Positions 1 through 10,494 of a stretch of 64,000 nt of DNA are shown here, one piece after another. The notes under the pieces were generated by a model that saw nothing but the letters and a program-made list of their open reading frames with translations, was not told the origin of the DNA and did not search any database. The translations under genes were made by a program, and so were the position numbers. Source of the stretch: Thetidibacter halocola (GTDB lineage Bacteria; Pseudomonadota; Alphaproteobacteria; Rhodobacterales; Rhodobacteraceae). Numbering within the stretch: the stretch's first letter is position 1; every line of letters starts with the position of its first letter. The stretch spans positions 186,001 to 250,000 of the forward strand of contig NZ_JAGTUU010000006.1 of NCBI RefSeq assembly GCF_018224955.1. Direction: 5' to 3'.

Positions 1-25
1 AGATGTTCCGGCCGGGAGCCCCATG

Positions 26-86
26 CTTCTTCTTGTCAGAAATACTCCGGGGGACTCCCCCGCAGGGGGACGGGGGCAGAGCCCCC
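26..86 (+). repeat. dispersed intergenic repeat, copy 1
   Basis: Starts with CTTCTTCTTGTCAGAAATAC, continues through CCGGGGGACTCCCCC and ends in the hairpin GGGGGC-AGA-GCCCCC (72-86). The hairpin end lies 23 nt beyond the ftsK stop codon, so in the ftsK transcript the hairpin comes first. Four related copies occur at 35173, 49725, 58931 and 59988, all with the hairpin end facing a stop codon. It could act as a 3'-end stabiliser or terminator, but there is no U-tract. Confidence 0.8.
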
Positions 87-108
87 GACGCCGCCCCTGC
101 CAGGGGTG

Positions 109-3100
109 TTACTGCTCGGGCACCAGGATCTCGCGCTTGCCGACGTGGTTGGCGGAACTCACCACGCCTTCGTCCTCCATCTGCTCGACCAGGCGCGCCG
201 CCTTGTTGTAGCCGATGCCCAGCTTGCGCTGGATGTAGGAGGTCGAGCACTTGCGGTCCTTGATGACGATCGCCACCGCCTGATCATACAGCGCATCGTC
301 GCCCGTGGTGTTGCCGCCCGTGTTCAGGCCCAGCACCGCGTCGATGTCCTCGGCCTTCTCGTCGTCCGGGCCGTCCTGCACGCCGCCGACATAATCCGGC
401 GGGCCGAAGGCCTTGAGGTGGTTGACGATCTCCTCGACTTCTTCATCGCTGACGAAGGGGCCGTGGCAACGGGTGATCTTGGCACCGCCCGCCATGTACA
501 ACATGTCGCCCATGCCCAGCAGCTGCTCGGCGCCCATCTCGCCCAGGATGGTGCGGCTGTCGATCTTCGACGTCACCTGGAAGCTGATTCGGGTGGGGAA
601 GTTCGCCTTGATCGTGCCGGTGATGACATCGACCGAGGGGCGCTGCGTCGCCATGATCAGGTGGATTCCGCTGGCCCGCGCCATCTGCGCAAGACGCTGG
701 ATGCAGGCCTCGATCTCCTTGCCCGCGACCATCATCAGGTCGGCCATCTCGTCGACGATGACGACGATATAGGGCATCTTCCTAGGTTCGAATTCCTCGG
801 TCTCGAAGACGGGCTCGCCCGTTTCGTCGTCAAAGCCGGTCTGCACCGTGCGGCTGAACAACTCGCCCCGCGACAGGGCGTCGGCGACGCGGCTGTTGTA
901 GCCGTCGATGTTGCGCACGCCCATCTTGGACATCTTGCGATAGCGGTCCTCCATCTCGCCCACGACCCATTTGAGGGCGACAACCGCCTTTTTCGGGTCG
1001 GTCACGACGGGGGACAGCAGGTGCGGGATACCGTCATAGACCGACAGTTCCAGCATCTTGGGGTCGATCATGACCAGGCGCAGGTCCTCGGGCGTCAGCT
1101 TGTAGAGCAGCGACAGGATCATCGTGTTGATCGCCACCGACTTGCCCGAACCGGTGGTACCCGCGATCAGCAGGTGGGGCATCTTGGCCAGGTTCGCCAC
1201 CATCGGCGCGCCGCCGATATCCTTGCCCAGCGCCAGCGGCAGCTTGTGGTTGCCATCGCCGTAATCGCGGCTCGACAGGATCTCGCGGAAACAGACCATC
1301 TCGCGCTTGTCGTTGGGCAGTTCGATGCCGATCACGCTGCGTCCCGGCACGGTCGAGACCCGCGCCGACAAGGCCGACATGGACCGCGCGATGTCGTCGG
1401 CGAGGCCGATCACCCGGCTCGCCTTGAGGCCGGGCGCCGGTTCCAGTTCGTACATGGTGACGACCGGGCCGGGCCGGACGCTGACGATCTCGCCCTTGAC
1501 GCCATAGTCGTCGAGAACGGATTCCAGCATCCGGGCATTTTCCTCGAGCGCCTCGTCTGACAGGACATGGCGTTCGATCCGCTCGGGGCTCATCAGCAGG
1601 CCGAGCGGCGGCAGCTCGTAGTCCGGCGCCTTGTCGTCGAAGGCGAGCCGGGGCTGCGCCTCTTCACGCGCGCGGCGCGAGGGCTGGATCGGCCGGCGGT
1701 TGAGTTGCTGCACCACCTTCTTCTCGGGACGCGGCGGCGTGTAGACGCGCGCATCCGGGTGCGGCGCGGGCGCGTCATCCAGCAGTTCGACATCATCGTC
1801 GAGATCGTCGTCGCCGTAATCGTCGAAATCGCGCATCGCGCCGTAATCGTCATCCTCGTCCTCGGCCCAGACAGGCTCGGGCTGCGGCATACGGGCGACG
1901 GACTGCGTCAGGGCTGGCGCAGGCGCAGGCGGCGCCGCCACACGGGGCGCGAGGCTGAGCGGCGGCTCTTGCCGGGGCGCGACCGGGCGTTGCGCGGCGG
2001 TCAGCGGCGGTTCGGGCGGCAGGGCGCCCGCAGCGGGGGCCGCCTTGAAGATCAGCGGTTGCGGGCCAAAGCCGCGCCCCTTGGTCAGCGGCTTGCTGGG
2101 ATCGACGGGCTGGGCGTGGGCGGACCCGGCGGTCAGCGGCCGCGCCCGCAGGCGCGAGCGCACTGCATCGGCGATCCTCGCCTTGAGCCGGTCCTCCTCG
2201 GGTGCGTCCACGTCATGATCCAGCACCTCGGCCTCGATCAATTCCGGTTCTGGCATCGGCTCGGGGCGCTTCATCAGCGCGGGCATCCGCGACAGGAAGC
2301 CCGCCTTTTCCGGGGCGGCAGCGGGCGCCGCTGCGGGCCGGTCGTTGTGCAGCATCGGTTCTGCGCGACGGACACGCGGCGCGGCCGCTGCGGCGGCGGG
2401 CTCCTGCGTGGCGACCCAGGCGGCGTGCTCGGCGGCCTCGGCCCGGGCCCGGGCGCGGCGTTCGCTCTGCACCTCGCGTGCCTTCTGCGCGGCCAGCACC
2501 GCGCCAGAGGCACCCCGGCCCAGCAGCGTCATCGCCGTGGCATAGGACATCACCAAGCCCAGTACCAGGAACCGCCCGATCGCCTTCACCTCGGGCCGGG
2601 TAAAGCCCAGCACGAAAGCGCCAAAGGCGACGATACCAACACCCAGAAGCACCTGCGACAGTTTCAGCCCAACCGCCGCCGAAACCGGCAGCAGGTTCAG
2701 CAGCGAGCCCATCATCATGTCACCGAACAGGCCACCCAGGCCGAAATGGTGGCTCCAGCCCTCTGTCTCGGCCAGGCCCGAGGCATAGACCGACAGCAGC
2801 GCGATCCAGATCGGCGCAAAGACGGCGCGCGGCATCGTACCGTTGACCCGGTGCAGCGCCATGCGCCCGCCCCACACGATCAGTGCCACGGAGACACCCC
2901 AACTGCCGACCCCGATCACCATGAACAGCGGCGCGGCGGCGGCGGCGCCGACGCGGCCCATCCAGTTCTGCACAGGCGCGTCCGTGGCGTTCAGCCAGCT
3001 GGGATCGTCGGGCGTATAGCTGGCGACCATCGCGGCGACCATCAGCCCGAGCACCACCAGTCCCACCCCGACCAGCTCGCGCCCGCGCCGTTCCAGCACC

Positions 3101-3156
3101 ATCGCGGTGTCGGTGTCGAACAGGGGATCGCGCCCTCGGGACTGATAGGTTGCCAT
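109..3156 (-). CDS. ftsK: DNA translocase FtsK
   Basis: Septal DNA pump that moves chromosome termini through the closing division site and activates XerCD recombination at dif. The product is about 1015 aa. Hydrophobic membrane segments lie near residues 20-180. A long Pro/Ala-rich and acidic linker follows to about residue 490. The RecA-like motor has Walker A GTTGSGKS near residue 662 and Walker [13 protein letters not shown] near 802. A winged-helix gamma domain that reads KOPS occupies the last 70 residues. I prefer the ATG at 3156 because AGGCGAGG lies just upstream; an ATG at 3192 would overlap the stop of the preceding aminotransferase gene. Intact, with the family's usual layout. Confidence 0.97.
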   Translation of the reverse strand: MATYQSRGRDPLFDTDTAMVLERRGRELVGVGLVVLGLMVAAMVASYTPDDPSWLNATDAPVQNWMGRVGAAAAAPLFMVIGVGSWGVSVALIVWGGRMALHRVNGTMPRAVFAPIWIALLSVYASGLAETEGWSHHFGLGGLFGDMMMGSLLNLLPVSAAVGLKLSQVLLGVGIVAFGAFVLGFTRPEVKAIGRFLVLGLVMSYATAMTLLGRGASGAVLAAQKAREVQSERRARARAEAAEHAAWVATQEPAAAAAAPRVRRAEPMLHNDRPAAAPAAAPEKAGFLSRMPALMKRPEPMPEPELIEAEVLDHDVDAPEEDRLKARIADAVRSRLRARPLTAGSAHAQPVDPSKPLTKGRGFGPQPLIFKAAPAAGALPPEPPLTAAQRPVAPRQEPPLSLAPRVAAPPAPAPALTQSVARMPQPEPVWAEDEDDDYGAMRDFDDYGDDDLDDDVELLDDAPAPHPDARVYTPPRPEKKVVQQLNRRPIQPSRRAREEAQPRLAFDDKAPDYELPPLGLLMSPERIERHVLSDEALEENARMLESVLDDYGVKGEIVSVRPGPVVTMYELEPAPGLKASRVIGLADDIARSMSALSARVSTVPGRSVIGIELPNDKREMVCFREILSSRDYGDGNHKLPLALGKDIGGAPMVANLAKMPHLLIAGTTGSGKSVAINTMILSLLYKLTPEDLRLVMIDPKMLELSVYDGIPHLLSPVVTDPKKAVVALKWVVGEMEDRYRKMSKMGVRNIDGYNSRVADALSRGELFSRTVQTGFDDETGEPVFETEEFEPRKMPYIVVIVDEMADLMMVAGKEIEACIQRLAQMARASGIHLIMATQRPSVDVITGTIKANFPTRISFQVTSKIDSRTILGEMGAEQLLGMGDMLYMAGGAKITRCHGPFVSDEEVEEIVNHLKAFGPPDYVGGVQDGPDDEKAEDIDAVLGLNTGGNTTGDDALYDQAVAIVIKDRKCSTSYIQRKLGIGYNKAARLVEQMEDEGVVSSANHVGKREILVPEQ

Positions 3157-3181
3157 GCCTCGCCTCGTCTGGTTCTTTTCG

Positions 3182-4363
3182 TTAACCGCCATACAGACAA
3201 TCCCTGATCGTCGTCAGGGCATCTGCCGTCTCGTCCTCGGGGGCGACCATGGCCACCCGAATGTATCCCTTGCCCGGATTGCCGCCGGGCGCCTCCTGCG
3301 ACAGGTAGGCGCCTGGCAGCACGCGCACGCCGGTTTCCTGCCACAGCTTCAGCGCCGCCGCCTCGCCATCCTCGACCGGCAGCCACAGGAAGAAGCCCGC
3401 AACGGGGGGCATGTAGCCCGGCACATTGCCGAAGATCCGGTCGGCCAGCGCGTATTTCGCCTGATACAGGCGCCGGTTCTCCTCGACGTGCGCCTCGTCG
3501 GCCCAGACCCGTTCCGACACGCGCTGCAAGGGCAGCGGGATCGGCGCGCCAGCATAAGAGCGCAGCTGTTTCATCCGGTTGATGCTTTGCGGCCCGCCCG
3601 CCACGAAGCCCGAGCGCAGGCCCGGCAGGTTCGACCGTTTCGACAGCGAGTGGAACACGACCACTCGTTCGGGATGCGCCCCCATCCGCTGCGCCACCTG
3701 CCACGCGCCCGGGGGCGGCGTGTCGCGGTAGATCTCGGAATAGCATTCGTCAGCGAGGATCTGGAAATCGTGTTCCTCGCCTAGCGCGATCAGGCGTTCC
3801 CAATAGGCCTCGTCCGCCACAGCCCCTTGCGGGTTCGCAGGCGAACAGATGTAGCACAGCGCCGTCCGTGCCAGCGTTTCCGTCGGCAGCGCGGCGAAAT
3901 CCGGCAGGTGGCTGGTTTCCTTGACCGCCGGAACAAAGACCGGCTCGGCCCCGACCGAGATCGCCGAGATCATGTAGACTTGGTAGAACGGGTTCGGCAT
4001 CAGCACGACGGGGCGCAAACCGCCCTTCGTCTCGGGGCACAGCGCCATCCCGGCGTTATACAGCCCCTCGCGCGTGCCATTCACCGTCATCACTTGGCGG
4101 TCCGGGTCGGCGGTCACGTCATAACGGCGGTTCAGCCACGCACAGATCGCCTGACGCAGTTCGGGCGTGCCCTCGTTCGGGGGATACTTTCCGAATTCGG
4201 CCGCGTGTTCGGTGATGATCCCCGTCACCCAGTCGGGAAAGGCGTGCTTGGGTTCTCCGATTGTCATGTGCCGCACCGGGCCGCCCGGCGCATGCACGTC
4301 GAGCAAGTCCCGCAGACGCGGGAATGCATAGGCCGGTAGGTTCGAGAACCGCTCGGGGAACAT
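3182..4363 (-). CDS. PLP-dependent class I/II aminotransferase, DapC-like
   Basis: Fold-type I aminotransferase of 393 aa. The Schiff-base lysine lies in [15 protein letters not shown], and the cofactor-binding stretch NPFYQVY precedes it. It most resembles the succinyldiaminopimelate aminotransferases annotated next to ftsK in Rhodobacterales, which would place it in lysine and diaminopimelate (peptidoglycan precursor) synthesis. Substrate cannot be fixed from sequence, and other class I/II aminotransferases are possible. It lies 26 nt upstream of the chosen ftsK start and is probably co-transcribed with it. The 234-nt region up to comM is a divergent promoter region. Confidence 0.8.
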   Translation of the reverse strand: MFPERFSNLPAYAFPRLRDLLDVHAPGGPVRHMTIGEPKHAFPDWVTGIITEHAAEFGKYPPNEGTPELRQAICAWLNRRYDVTADPDRQVMTVNGTREGLYNAGMALCPETKGGLRPVVLMPNPFYQVYMISAISVGAEPVFVPAVKETSHLPDFAALPTETLARTALCYICSPANPQGAVADEAYWERLIALGEEHDFQILADECYSEIYRDTPPPGAWQVAQRMGAHPERVVVFHSLSKRSNLPGLRSGFVAGGPQSINRMKQLRSYAGAPIPLPLQRVSERVWADEAHVEENRRLYQAKYALADRIFGNVPGYMPPVAGFFLWLPVEDGEAAALKLWQETGVRVLPGAYLSQEAPGGNPGKGYIRVAMVAPEDETADALTTIRDCLYGG

Positions 4364-4539
4364 GAATACTGCCTCTGTCGCACGGGATCATAAGCGCCCC
4401 GTTTGGCGGCAGGATACGGATAACAGGGGGGGTCTGTCCAGAATCCGACGCGGATGCGGCGGGCCTGTGGCGGGAAAGTCGCAGATGCAGGCGCGGAAAA
4501 ACACCCTGAGCATCAAGCGTTAACCCGTGCAAGACAGTG

Positions 4540-4554
4540 TTAACCGGTTGCTAA
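4540..4554 (+). promoter_or_regulatory. CtrA-like box upstream of comM
   Basis: Reads TTAACCGGTTGCTAA, followed by C. This is TTAA-N7-CTAA and differs by one base from the alphaproteobacterial CtrA consensus TTAA-N7-TTAA (Rhodobacterales form TTAAC-N5-GTTAAC). It ends 43 nt before the comM ATG. Another TTAA tetramer lies about 20 nt further upstream. In Rhodobacter and Dinoroseobacter the CtrA regulon includes competence-type recombination genes, which fits this position. Assignment is by motif only. Confidence 0.5.
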
Positions 4555-4597
4555 CCACGATGACCGCAGGGTGCGGGACGAATCCAACGGGACGGTC

Positions 4598-6112
4598 ATG
4601 GTCGCACAATCCTACACGGTCGCCTTCGAAGGGGTAGACGCCCGCAGCGTCGAGGTGCAATGCGCCGTGGCCCCGGGCGTGCCCGCCTTCTCCATCGTCG
4701 GCCTGCCGGACAAGGCGGTGTCCGAGGCGCGCGAGCGCGTGCGCAGCGCGCTGGCCGGCATGGCGATCGCCCTGCCCTCTAAACGCATCACGGTGAACCT
4801 GTCGCCTGCCGACATGCCCAAGGAAGGTTCGCATTTCGACCTGCCCATCGCGCTGAGTCTGCTGGCCGCGCTCGAGATCATCCCGAAGGATGCCGTCGCA
4901 CAGACCTGCGCACTGGGGGAATTGTCGCTGGACGGCACGCTTGTGCCGGTGACGGGTGCCCTGCCCGCCGCCATGGCCGCCGCGTCCGAGGACCGCGCCC
5001 TGCTGTGCCCGCGCGCCTCGGGGGCCGAAGCGGCGTGGGTCGATGCCTGCACCGTGCTCGGTGCGGGCTCGCTGCACGAGGTGGTGCAGCATTTCACGGG
5101 GAGGCTGGTGCTGGAACCGGCGAAACCGGGTGAGATCAGGACCGACACGGGCCTGCGCGACCTGCGCGACGTGAAGGGGCAGGAACGGGCGAAACGCGCG
5201 CTGGAAATCGCCGCTGCCGGGCGGCATCACCTGATCTTCGTTGGCACGCCTGGCTCGGGCAAGTCCATGCTGGCCGCGCGCCTGCCCGGCATCCTGCCGC
5301 CCCTGACACCCATCGAGGCGCTCGAAACCTCGATGATCCACTCGGTCGCGGGACTGCTGGACGAGGGCGGCATCTCGCGCACGCGGCCGTTCCGCGAACC
5401 GCATCACACCGCCAGCCAGGCGGCGATCATCGGCGGCGGGCGCGGGGCCAAGCCGGGCGAGATCAGCCTAGCCCATAATGGCGTCCTGTTCATGGACGAA
5501 TTCCCAGAATTCCCCCGGCAGGTGCTGGAAACCCTGCGCCAGCCGGTCGAGACGGGCGAGGTCATGGTCGCCCGCGCCAATGCCCATGTCCGCTATGCTT
5601 GCCGCTTCATGCTGGTGGCCGCGGCGAACCCTTGCAAATGCGGCTATCTGCCGGATGCGGCGCGCGCCTGCTCCCGCGCGCCGGTCTGCGGCGAGGATTA
5701 CATGGGCCGGATCTCGGGTCCGTTGATGGACCGTTTCGACCTGCGGATCGAGGTGCCACCCGTCGCATTCCATGACCTCGACCTGCCCGCGTCAGGCGAC
5801 GGTTCCGCCACCGTGGCCGCGCGTGTCGCCGCGGCGCGGGCGGTGCAGACCCGCCGCTTTGCCGACCACAAGGGCCTGCGCACCAATGCCGATGCCGAGG
5901 GCCGCGTACTGGAAGAGATCGCCACGCCCGATGCCGAGGGCCGCGACCTGCTGCTGCGGGCTGCGGATCGATTTGGACTGTCTGCACGGGGCTATCACCG
6001 CGTGCTGCGCACCGCCCGCACCATCGCCGACCTCGACGAAAGCGAGACAATCCGCCGCCCGCACCTGGCAGAGGCGCTCAGCTATCGGCTGATCGCGGCG
6101 CGAGAGACGTGA
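4598..6112 (+). CDS. comM: ComM/YifB family Mg-chelatase-like AAA+ ATPase
   Basis: ComM is a hexameric helicase-like AAA+ protein that promotes branch migration when transformed or transferred DNA recombines. The 504-aa product opens with the typical N-terminal ChlI-like domain (VEVQCAVAPGVPAFSIVGLP). Walker A is GTPGSGKS at residues 216-223 and Walker B is GVLFMDEFPEF. The CxCGY...C...C zinc-type cysteines lie in the ANPCKCGYLPD region, and a C-terminal Mg_chelatase_C domain follows. The start is taken at ATG 4598 (MVAQSY) rather than the GTG at 4571, because family alignment begins there. Its 3' end overlaps the convergent esterase gene by 35 nt. A CtrA-like box lies upstream. Confidence 0.93.
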   Translation: MVAQSYTVAFEGVDARSVEVQCAVAPGVPAFSIVGLPDKAVSEARERVRSALAGMAIALPSKRITVNLSPADMPKEGSHFDLPIALSLLAALEIIPKDAVAQTCALGELSLDGTLVPVTGALPAAMAAASEDRALLCPRASGAEAAWVDACTVLGAGSLHEVVQHFTGRLVLEPAKPGEIRTDTGLRDLRDVKGQERAKRALEIAAAGRHHLIFVGTPGSGKSMLAARLPGILPPLTPIEALETSMIHSVAGLLDEGGISRTRPFREPHHTASQAAIIGGGRGAKPGEISLAHNGVLFMDEFPEFPRQVLETLRQPVETGEVMVARANAHVRYACRFMLVAAANPCKCGYLPDAARACSRAPVCGEDYMGRISGPLMDRFDLRIEVPPVAFHDLDLPASGDGSATVAARVAAARAVQTRRFADHKGLRTNADAEGRVLEEIATPDAEGRDLLLRAADRFGLSARGYHRVLRTARTIADLDESETIRRPHLAEALSYRLIAARET

Positions 6113-6974
6113 TCCACGCCGCAAGGTCGCGCAACGTGGCGCGGGCCTCGGGCAGCACAGCGTGAAAGATCGGCCAGACATGCGGATGGTCGCGTTCGAT
6201 CCGCTCGGTCACGGTGACGCCCCGCGCGCGCAGCCGGGCCGCCATGCGGCGCGTGTCGTCCAGCAGGAATTCCGTGTCGCTGGCCGTCAGCCAGACCGGC
6301 GGCGCGCCAAAGAAGTCCGCGAAAAGCGGCGAGGCACGCGGATCGAGCGGATCCTGCCCGTCCAGGAACATTCGTGCCGCATCACCGATCCGCTCAACCG
6401 GCAGCACCACGTCGCTTTGGACGTTCGCCGTCACGCTGGCGCCGGAAAATCCGAGGTCGGTGAGCGGGGAAAAGGCGAAGACGCCCAGCGGCGTCGGCAG
6501 ATCCTGGGCGAGGATCTCTGCCAGCAACGCCAGCGCCAGCCCGCCGCCCGCGCTGTCGCCGCCCAGGATGACAGGCCCTTGAGCGACCTGCGCGCGATAG
6601 GCCTTCACCGCGTCCTCGATGGCAGCGGGATGCGGATGCTCGGGCGCCAGCCGATAATGCGGCAGGATCGCCGGCAGGCCGGTGTCCTTCGACAGCCGCG
6701 CCAGCATCGCCGCATGGGTCAGCGGCGAGCCAAAGACATAGCCGCCGCCGTGAAAATACAGGATCGCCGCGCCGCCCGGCCTTTGCGGGCCGACACGCAG
6801 GGCAGGCACGCCATCCAGGTGCTCCCACCGGCGCGGCAGCGAGGGGCCGTGGAAATACAGCCGCGCCTTTGTCTCGAACGACTTGCGCAGCCGCACAGGA
6901 TCGTCGGCGCGTCGCAGGAACGGCTTTTCCCAAGTCCGCAGCCAGAGGTTCAGCAGCCAGAGCCGAACGCTCAT
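6078..6974 (-). CDS. alpha/beta-hydrolase, hormone-sensitive-lipase (family IV) type
   Basis: Predicted esterase of 298 aa. The oxyanion-hole motif HGGGYVFGS is at residues 75-83. The nucleophile elbow GDSAGGG has Ser141. Candidate Asp ([11 protein letters not shown]) and His (ERDHPHVW) residues complete the triad near the C-terminus. The natural ester substrate is unknown. Its start overlaps the stop of gshB by 4 nt, so the two are probably translationally coupled. Its own 3' end overlaps comM from the other strand. Confidence 0.88.
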   Translation of the reverse strand: MSVRLWLLNLWLRTWEKPFLRRADDPVRLRKSFETKARLYFHGPSLPRRWEHLDGVPALRVGPQRPGGAAILYFHGGGYVFGSPLTHAAMLARLSKDTGLPAILPHYRLAPEHPHPAAIEDAVKAYRAQVAQGPVILGGDSAGGGLALALLAEILAQDLPTPLGVFAFSPLTDLGFSGASVTANVQSDVVLPVERIGDAARMFLDGQDPLDPRASPLFADFFGAPPVWLTASDTEFLLDDTRRMAARLRARGVTVTERIERDHPHVWPIFHAVLPEARATLRDLAAWITSLAPRSADS

Positions 6975-7906
6975 GCCAGTTTCGCCTCGATCACCTGCCA
7001 GATCTTCTCGGCCACGTTGATGCCGTCGAAGCGTTCCAGTTCCTGGATGCCGGTGGGCGAGGTCACGTTGATCTCGGTCAGCCAGTCGCCGATCACGTCG
7101 ATCCCGACAAAGACCTGCCCGTGCTCGCGCAGCGTCGGGCCGATAGCGGCACAGATCTCGTGGTCGCGGTCAGTCAGGCCGACCTTTTCCGGCCGCCCGC
7201 CCACATGCATGTTCGAGCGCACCTCGCCTGTGGCCGGCACGCGATTGATCGCCCCGACCGGTTCGCCGTCGACGAGGATCACGCGCTTGTCGCCCTTGCT
7301 GACGTCAGGCAGATATTTCTGCGCGATCAGCGGTTCGCGAGAGAAGCCGGTAAACAGTTCGTGCAGCGAGGACAGGTTGCCGTCGCCGCTCGTCAGCTTG
7401 AACACGCCCGCGCCGCCGTTGCCGTAAAGCGGCTTTAGGATGATGTCGCCATGCCTCGCACGGAATTCGCGCAGCGTTTCCAGGTCGCGCGCGACGGTCG
7501 TGGGTGGCGTCAGCTGCGGGAAGTTCAGCACCAGCAGCTTTTCGGGAAAGTTCCGCACCCAGAACGGGTCGTTCACCACCAGCGTCTGATCCCGCAGCCG
7601 GTCCAGCAGGTGCGTCGTGGTGATGTAATGCATGTCGAAAGGCGGGTCCTGACGCAACCAGACCACGTCCATGTCGGCCAGTTCCACATGCGCGCGCGCG
7701 CCCAGGATGGCTGGCGTGCCCTTGACCCGCTGCACCGTCATCCAGTGGCCACGCGCGGTGATCCGCCCCTCTTCATAGGCCAACTGGTCGGGGCCGTAAT
7801 AGAACAGTTCGTGCCCGCGCTTCTGTGCCTCTTCCGCCAGGCGAAAGCTGCTGTCTGCGTCGATGTTGACGCCGGTGATCGGGTCCATCTGGAAGGCAAT
7901 CTTCAT
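6971..7906 (-). CDS. gshB: glutathione synthetase
   Basis: ATP-grasp ligase joining gamma-glutamylcysteine and glycine to make glutathione in the cytosol. The 311-aa product has the prokaryotic GshB layout: N-terminal [10 protein letters not shown], an ATP-grasp core with [12 protein letters not shown], and the C-terminal metal/ATP segment [20 protein letters not shown] 7906 fits the family N-terminus; an in-frame ATG lies two codons upstream at 7912. The order rsmI-yraN-gshB on this strand is a long-conserved proteobacterial neighbourhood. Confidence 0.96.
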   Translation of the reverse strand: MKIAFQMDPITGVNIDADSSFRLAEEAQKRGHELFYYGPDQLAYEEGRITARGHWMTVQRVKGTPAILGARAHVELADMDVVWLRQDPPFDMHYITTTHLLDRLRDQTLVVNDPFWVRNFPEKLLVLNFPQLTPPTTVARDLETLREFRARHGDIILKPLYGNGGAGVFKLTSGDGNLSSLHELFTGFSREPLIAQKYLPDVSKGDKRVILVDGEPVGAINRVPATGEVRSNMHVGGRPEKVGLTDRDHEICAAIGPTLREHGQVFVGIDVIGDWLTEINVTSPTGIQELERFDGINVAEKIWQVIEAKLA

Positions 7907-7981
7907 CCGCATTCCCCTGCTTGCAGGCCTCGCGCCCTGCGGGACTTGATGGCGGATGCGGCGCGCAAGCGCAATGGCGGG

Positions 7982-8356
7982 TCAGTGGCCGATGGCGTTT
8001 TCGATCACCCGGATACCGCCATGCCGATCCACCAGCGCCACGTCAAAGCGCACATCGGTCAGCCCGCCGCGCGGCTGCGTGCCGAGATATTCCTCTGCCG
8101 CACTGCACAGCCGGGCGATCTGGCGCGGCGTCAGGTGCGACACTGCCGAGTCGAAGCTGCGCCCGGCCTTCACCTCGATGAAGATCAGCCCTTCGCCGTC
8201 GCGCGCGATCAGGTCGATTTCGCCGGCCTTGCCGCGCCAGCGCCGCCGCACGATGGGAAAGCCGCGGCGTTCATAGTCGAGCGCGATACACGCCTCTGCC
8301 GCGGCACCGGAATGATGGCCGACAGACCCCTGAACTCTGCGCCGCGCAGCCGTCAT
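7982..8356 (-). CDS. yraN: UPF0102 (YraN) family protein
   Basis: 124-aa member of the YraN family, which has a restriction-endonuclease-like fold. The core GEIDLIARDGEGLIFIEVK carries the nuclease-like D...ExK arrangement. Cellular role is not established. It starts 4 nt inside the end of rsmI (ATGA overlap), so translation is probably coupled. The rsmI-yraN pairing is widely conserved, which supports the call more than the short sequence alone. Confidence 0.9.
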   Translation of the reverse strand: MTAARRRVQGSVGHHSGAAAEACIALDYERRGFPIVRRRWRGKAGEIDLIARDGEGLIFIEVKAGRSFDSAVSHLTPRQIARLCSAAEEYLGTQPRGGLTDVRFDVALVDRHGGIRVIENAIGH

Positions 8357-9237
8357 GGCCGGTCCTTTCCCGCGCCCGAAAGGCGCATGGCCAGCTGGTA
8401 GACCACGCGCCGTTTCACTCCGAGGCGTGCCGACACGGCATCCGCCGCATCGCGAACCGACATCGTTCGCAGTGCCTCGTTCACCTCCTGTTCTATGTCC
8501 ACTTCCTGAATTTCCGGTAAATCCCCACGGTCGATCAGCACCACAATCTCGCCCTTCGGGGGGTGTTCGGTGTAGTGCGCGGCCAGCGCGGGCAAGTCGG
8601 CGCGGCGGCAGTCTTCGAATTTCTTGGTCAGTTCGCGGCAGACCGCCGCCGGGCGCGGACCCAGAAGCTCGGCCGCGTCCTCCAGCATCGCGACCAGCCG
8701 GCGCGGCGATTCGTAGAAGACCAGCGTCGCCCGAATGCCCGCCACACCCTCCAGCGCCTTGCGCCGCGCGCCCGAGGCGTTGGGCAGGAAGCCGCAGAAC
8801 AGAAAGCGGTCGGTGGGCAGGCCCGACAGGGTCAGCGCCGTCACCACCGCCGAAACACCGGGGGCAGTCGTGACGGCATGCCCCTCGGCCTGCGCGGCAC
8901 GTGCGAGGTGGAACCCGGGATCGGAGATCATCGGCGTGCCCGCCTCAGAGGCATAGGCGACGCTGCGGCCCGCCGCCATCTCGGCCAGCAGGCGGGGGCG
9001 CATCCGGGCGCCATTATGCTCATGATAGGCCAGCACGGGCCTGTCGCCCACGGGGACACCGTGCAGTTCCATCAGCCGCCGCAGGCTGCGCGTGTCCTCT
9101 GCGGCCAGGACCTCTGCAGAGGCCAGCACGTCGAGCGCCCGCAGCGTGATGTCGCGGGCATTCCCGATGGGCGTCGCCACAAGATGAAGTCCGGGCGCCA
9201 AATCGCCTTTGCCTGCAATCGTCACTGGACCCTTCAC
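8353..9237 (-). CDS. rsmI: 16S rRNA (cytidine-1402-2'-O)-methyltransferase
   Basis: SAM-dependent enzyme that 2'-O-methylates C1402 in the decoding centre of 16S rRNA. The 294-aa product has the tetrapyrrole-methylase-type fold: GLHLVATPIGNARDITLRAL near the N-terminus, then AEDTR, then SEAGTPMISDPGF. It leads the transcript rsmI-yraN-gshB-esterase. Just upstream and divergent is the LpoA-type lipoprotein gene, the same arrangement seen around E. coli rsmI (yraL). Confidence 0.95.
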   Translation of the reverse strand: MKGPVTIAGKGDLAPGLHLVATPIGNARDITLRALDVLASAEVLAAEDTRSLRRLMELHGVPVGDRPVLAYHEHNGARMRPRLLAEMAAGRSVAYASEAGTPMISDPGFHLARAAQAEGHAVTTAPGVSAVVTALTLSGLPTDRFLFCGFLPNASGARRKALEGVAGIRATLVFYESPRRLVAMLEDAAELLGPRPAAVCRELTKKFEDCRRADLPALAAHYTEHPPKGEIVVLIDRGDLPEIQEVDIEQEVNEALRTMSVRDAADAVSARLGVKRRVVYQLAMRLSGAGKDRP

Positions 9238-9309
9238 CTTGCTTGTTTATAGTCGCAGCCGACGCCGCGCGGGCCCTCCCCGCATTCCAGATCGAGGAAA
9301 CCGACCGCC

Positions 9310-10494
9310 ATGTTTGCCGTTTTGTCCCCCCTGCGCAAGGTCTTGCGCCCTGTCGCCGCCCTTGCCGCCGCGGGCTTTCTCGCGGCCTGCGATCCGTCGA
9401 TGATGTCGCTGCCAGGCGGGGCCGGGTCCGGCGGACCGACGGTCGATCCGGGCGAGACGGTCAAGGTGGCACTTCTGGTGCCGCGGTCCGATCCCAGCGC
9501 CGCATCGATCGCGCTGGCAATCGAGAATGCCACCCGCCTCGCCATTGCCGAGGCGCAGGGCGCACGGATCGAGCTGGCGGTCTACGACACAGGCGGCCAG
9601 GCCGGGTTGGCGCAATCGCAGGCGCAGCGCGCGGTTGACGAGGGCGCGCAGATCATCCTTGGACCGCTGCGCGCCGACGCGGTGAACGCCGCGGGCGTCG
9701 CGGTGCGCGACGAGGGTGTGAACGTGCTGGGCTTTTCCAACAATCCCTCGATCGCGGGCGGCAACGTGTTTGTCCTGGGCCTGACCTTCGAGGACATCGC
9801 CGGCCGGCTGATGAGCTATGCCCGGCGCCAGGGCAAGCAGAACGTGGCCATCGTCTATTCCAACGACGTGCCCGGCCAGTTCGGTCGCACCGCTATCGAA
9901 CAGGCGGCCGCGCGCAGCGGTATCCGCGTGATCCAGTCCGAGGCCTATGACCTGTCCATCGAAGGCGTGAACGCCGCAGCCCAACGCACCGCCGCCTCGC
10001 GCGGGATCGTCGACACCGTCATCATCACCCCCGAGGCGCAGAACGCCGCGACGCCGATGCTGCTGCAACTGCTGCCGGAGAACGGCCTGGCGCCGGGCGC
10101 GGTGCAATATGTCGGCCTCAGCCGCTGGGACGTGAAGCCCGCCCTGTTCTCGCTGCCCGGCGCCGAAGGCTCGTGGTTCGCGGTGCCCGACAGCAACAGC
10201 CAGGGCAGTTTCGACCAGCGCTATCGCGCGGCATATGGCGAGACGCCGCATCCGCTGGCCTCGCTCGGCTATGACGGCATGACGGCGATCACGCAGCTGC
10301 TGCGACAGGGCCGGAGCGATGCGTTGACCGGCGGGGCGCTGACCCGGGCCGGAAGTTTCCGCGGCGCTACGGGCCTGTTCCGGCTGAATGCGGACGGAAC
10401 AACCAGCCGCGCCCTTGCCGTGGCGTCGGTGCGCAATCAACAGGTGGTGATCATTGACCCTGCCCCAACGAACCTCGGCGGCGCCGGCTTCTGA
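9310..10494 (+). CDS. penicillin-binding protein activator, LppC/LpoA type lipoprotein
   Basis: 394-aa predicted outer-membrane lipoprotein. A basic N-terminus and hydrophobic stretch lead to the lipobox LAAC with Cys27. The remainder is a periplasmic-binding-protein-like fold (VKVALLVPRSDPSAASIALA, GPLRADAV, NVAIVYSNDVPGQFG). By family it would stimulate a class A penicillin-binding protein in peptidoglycan synthesis. GAGGA lies 14 nt before ATG 9310. It is divergent from rsmI, as in other proteobacteria, and its 3' end overlaps glnD by 41 nt. Confidence 0.85.
   Translation: MFAVLSPLRKVLRPVAALAAAGFLAACDPSMMSLPGGAGSGGPTVDPGETVKVALLVPRSDPSAASIALAIENATRLAIAEAQGARIELAVYDTGGQAGLAQSQAQRAVDEGAQIILGPLRADAVNAAGVAVRDEGVNVLGFSNNPSIAGGNVFVLGLTFEDIAGRLMSYARRQGKQNVAIVYSNDVPGQFGRTAIEQAAARSGIRVIQSEAYDLSIEGVNAAAQRTAASRGIVDTVIITPEAQNAATPMLLQLLPENGLAPGAVQYVGLSRWDVKPALFSLPGAEGSWFAVPDSNSQGSFDQRYRAAYGETPHPLASLGYDGMTAITQLLRQGRSDALTGGALTRAGSFRGATGLFRLNADGTTSRALAVASVRNQQVVIIDPAPTNLGGAGF

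Noticed and set aside
106-3207. Long antisense frames opposite ftsK (484 and 546 codons)
   Set aside because: They are shadows produced by GC-rich codon bias; their translations are low-complexity His/Arg/Gln-rich and match no family.
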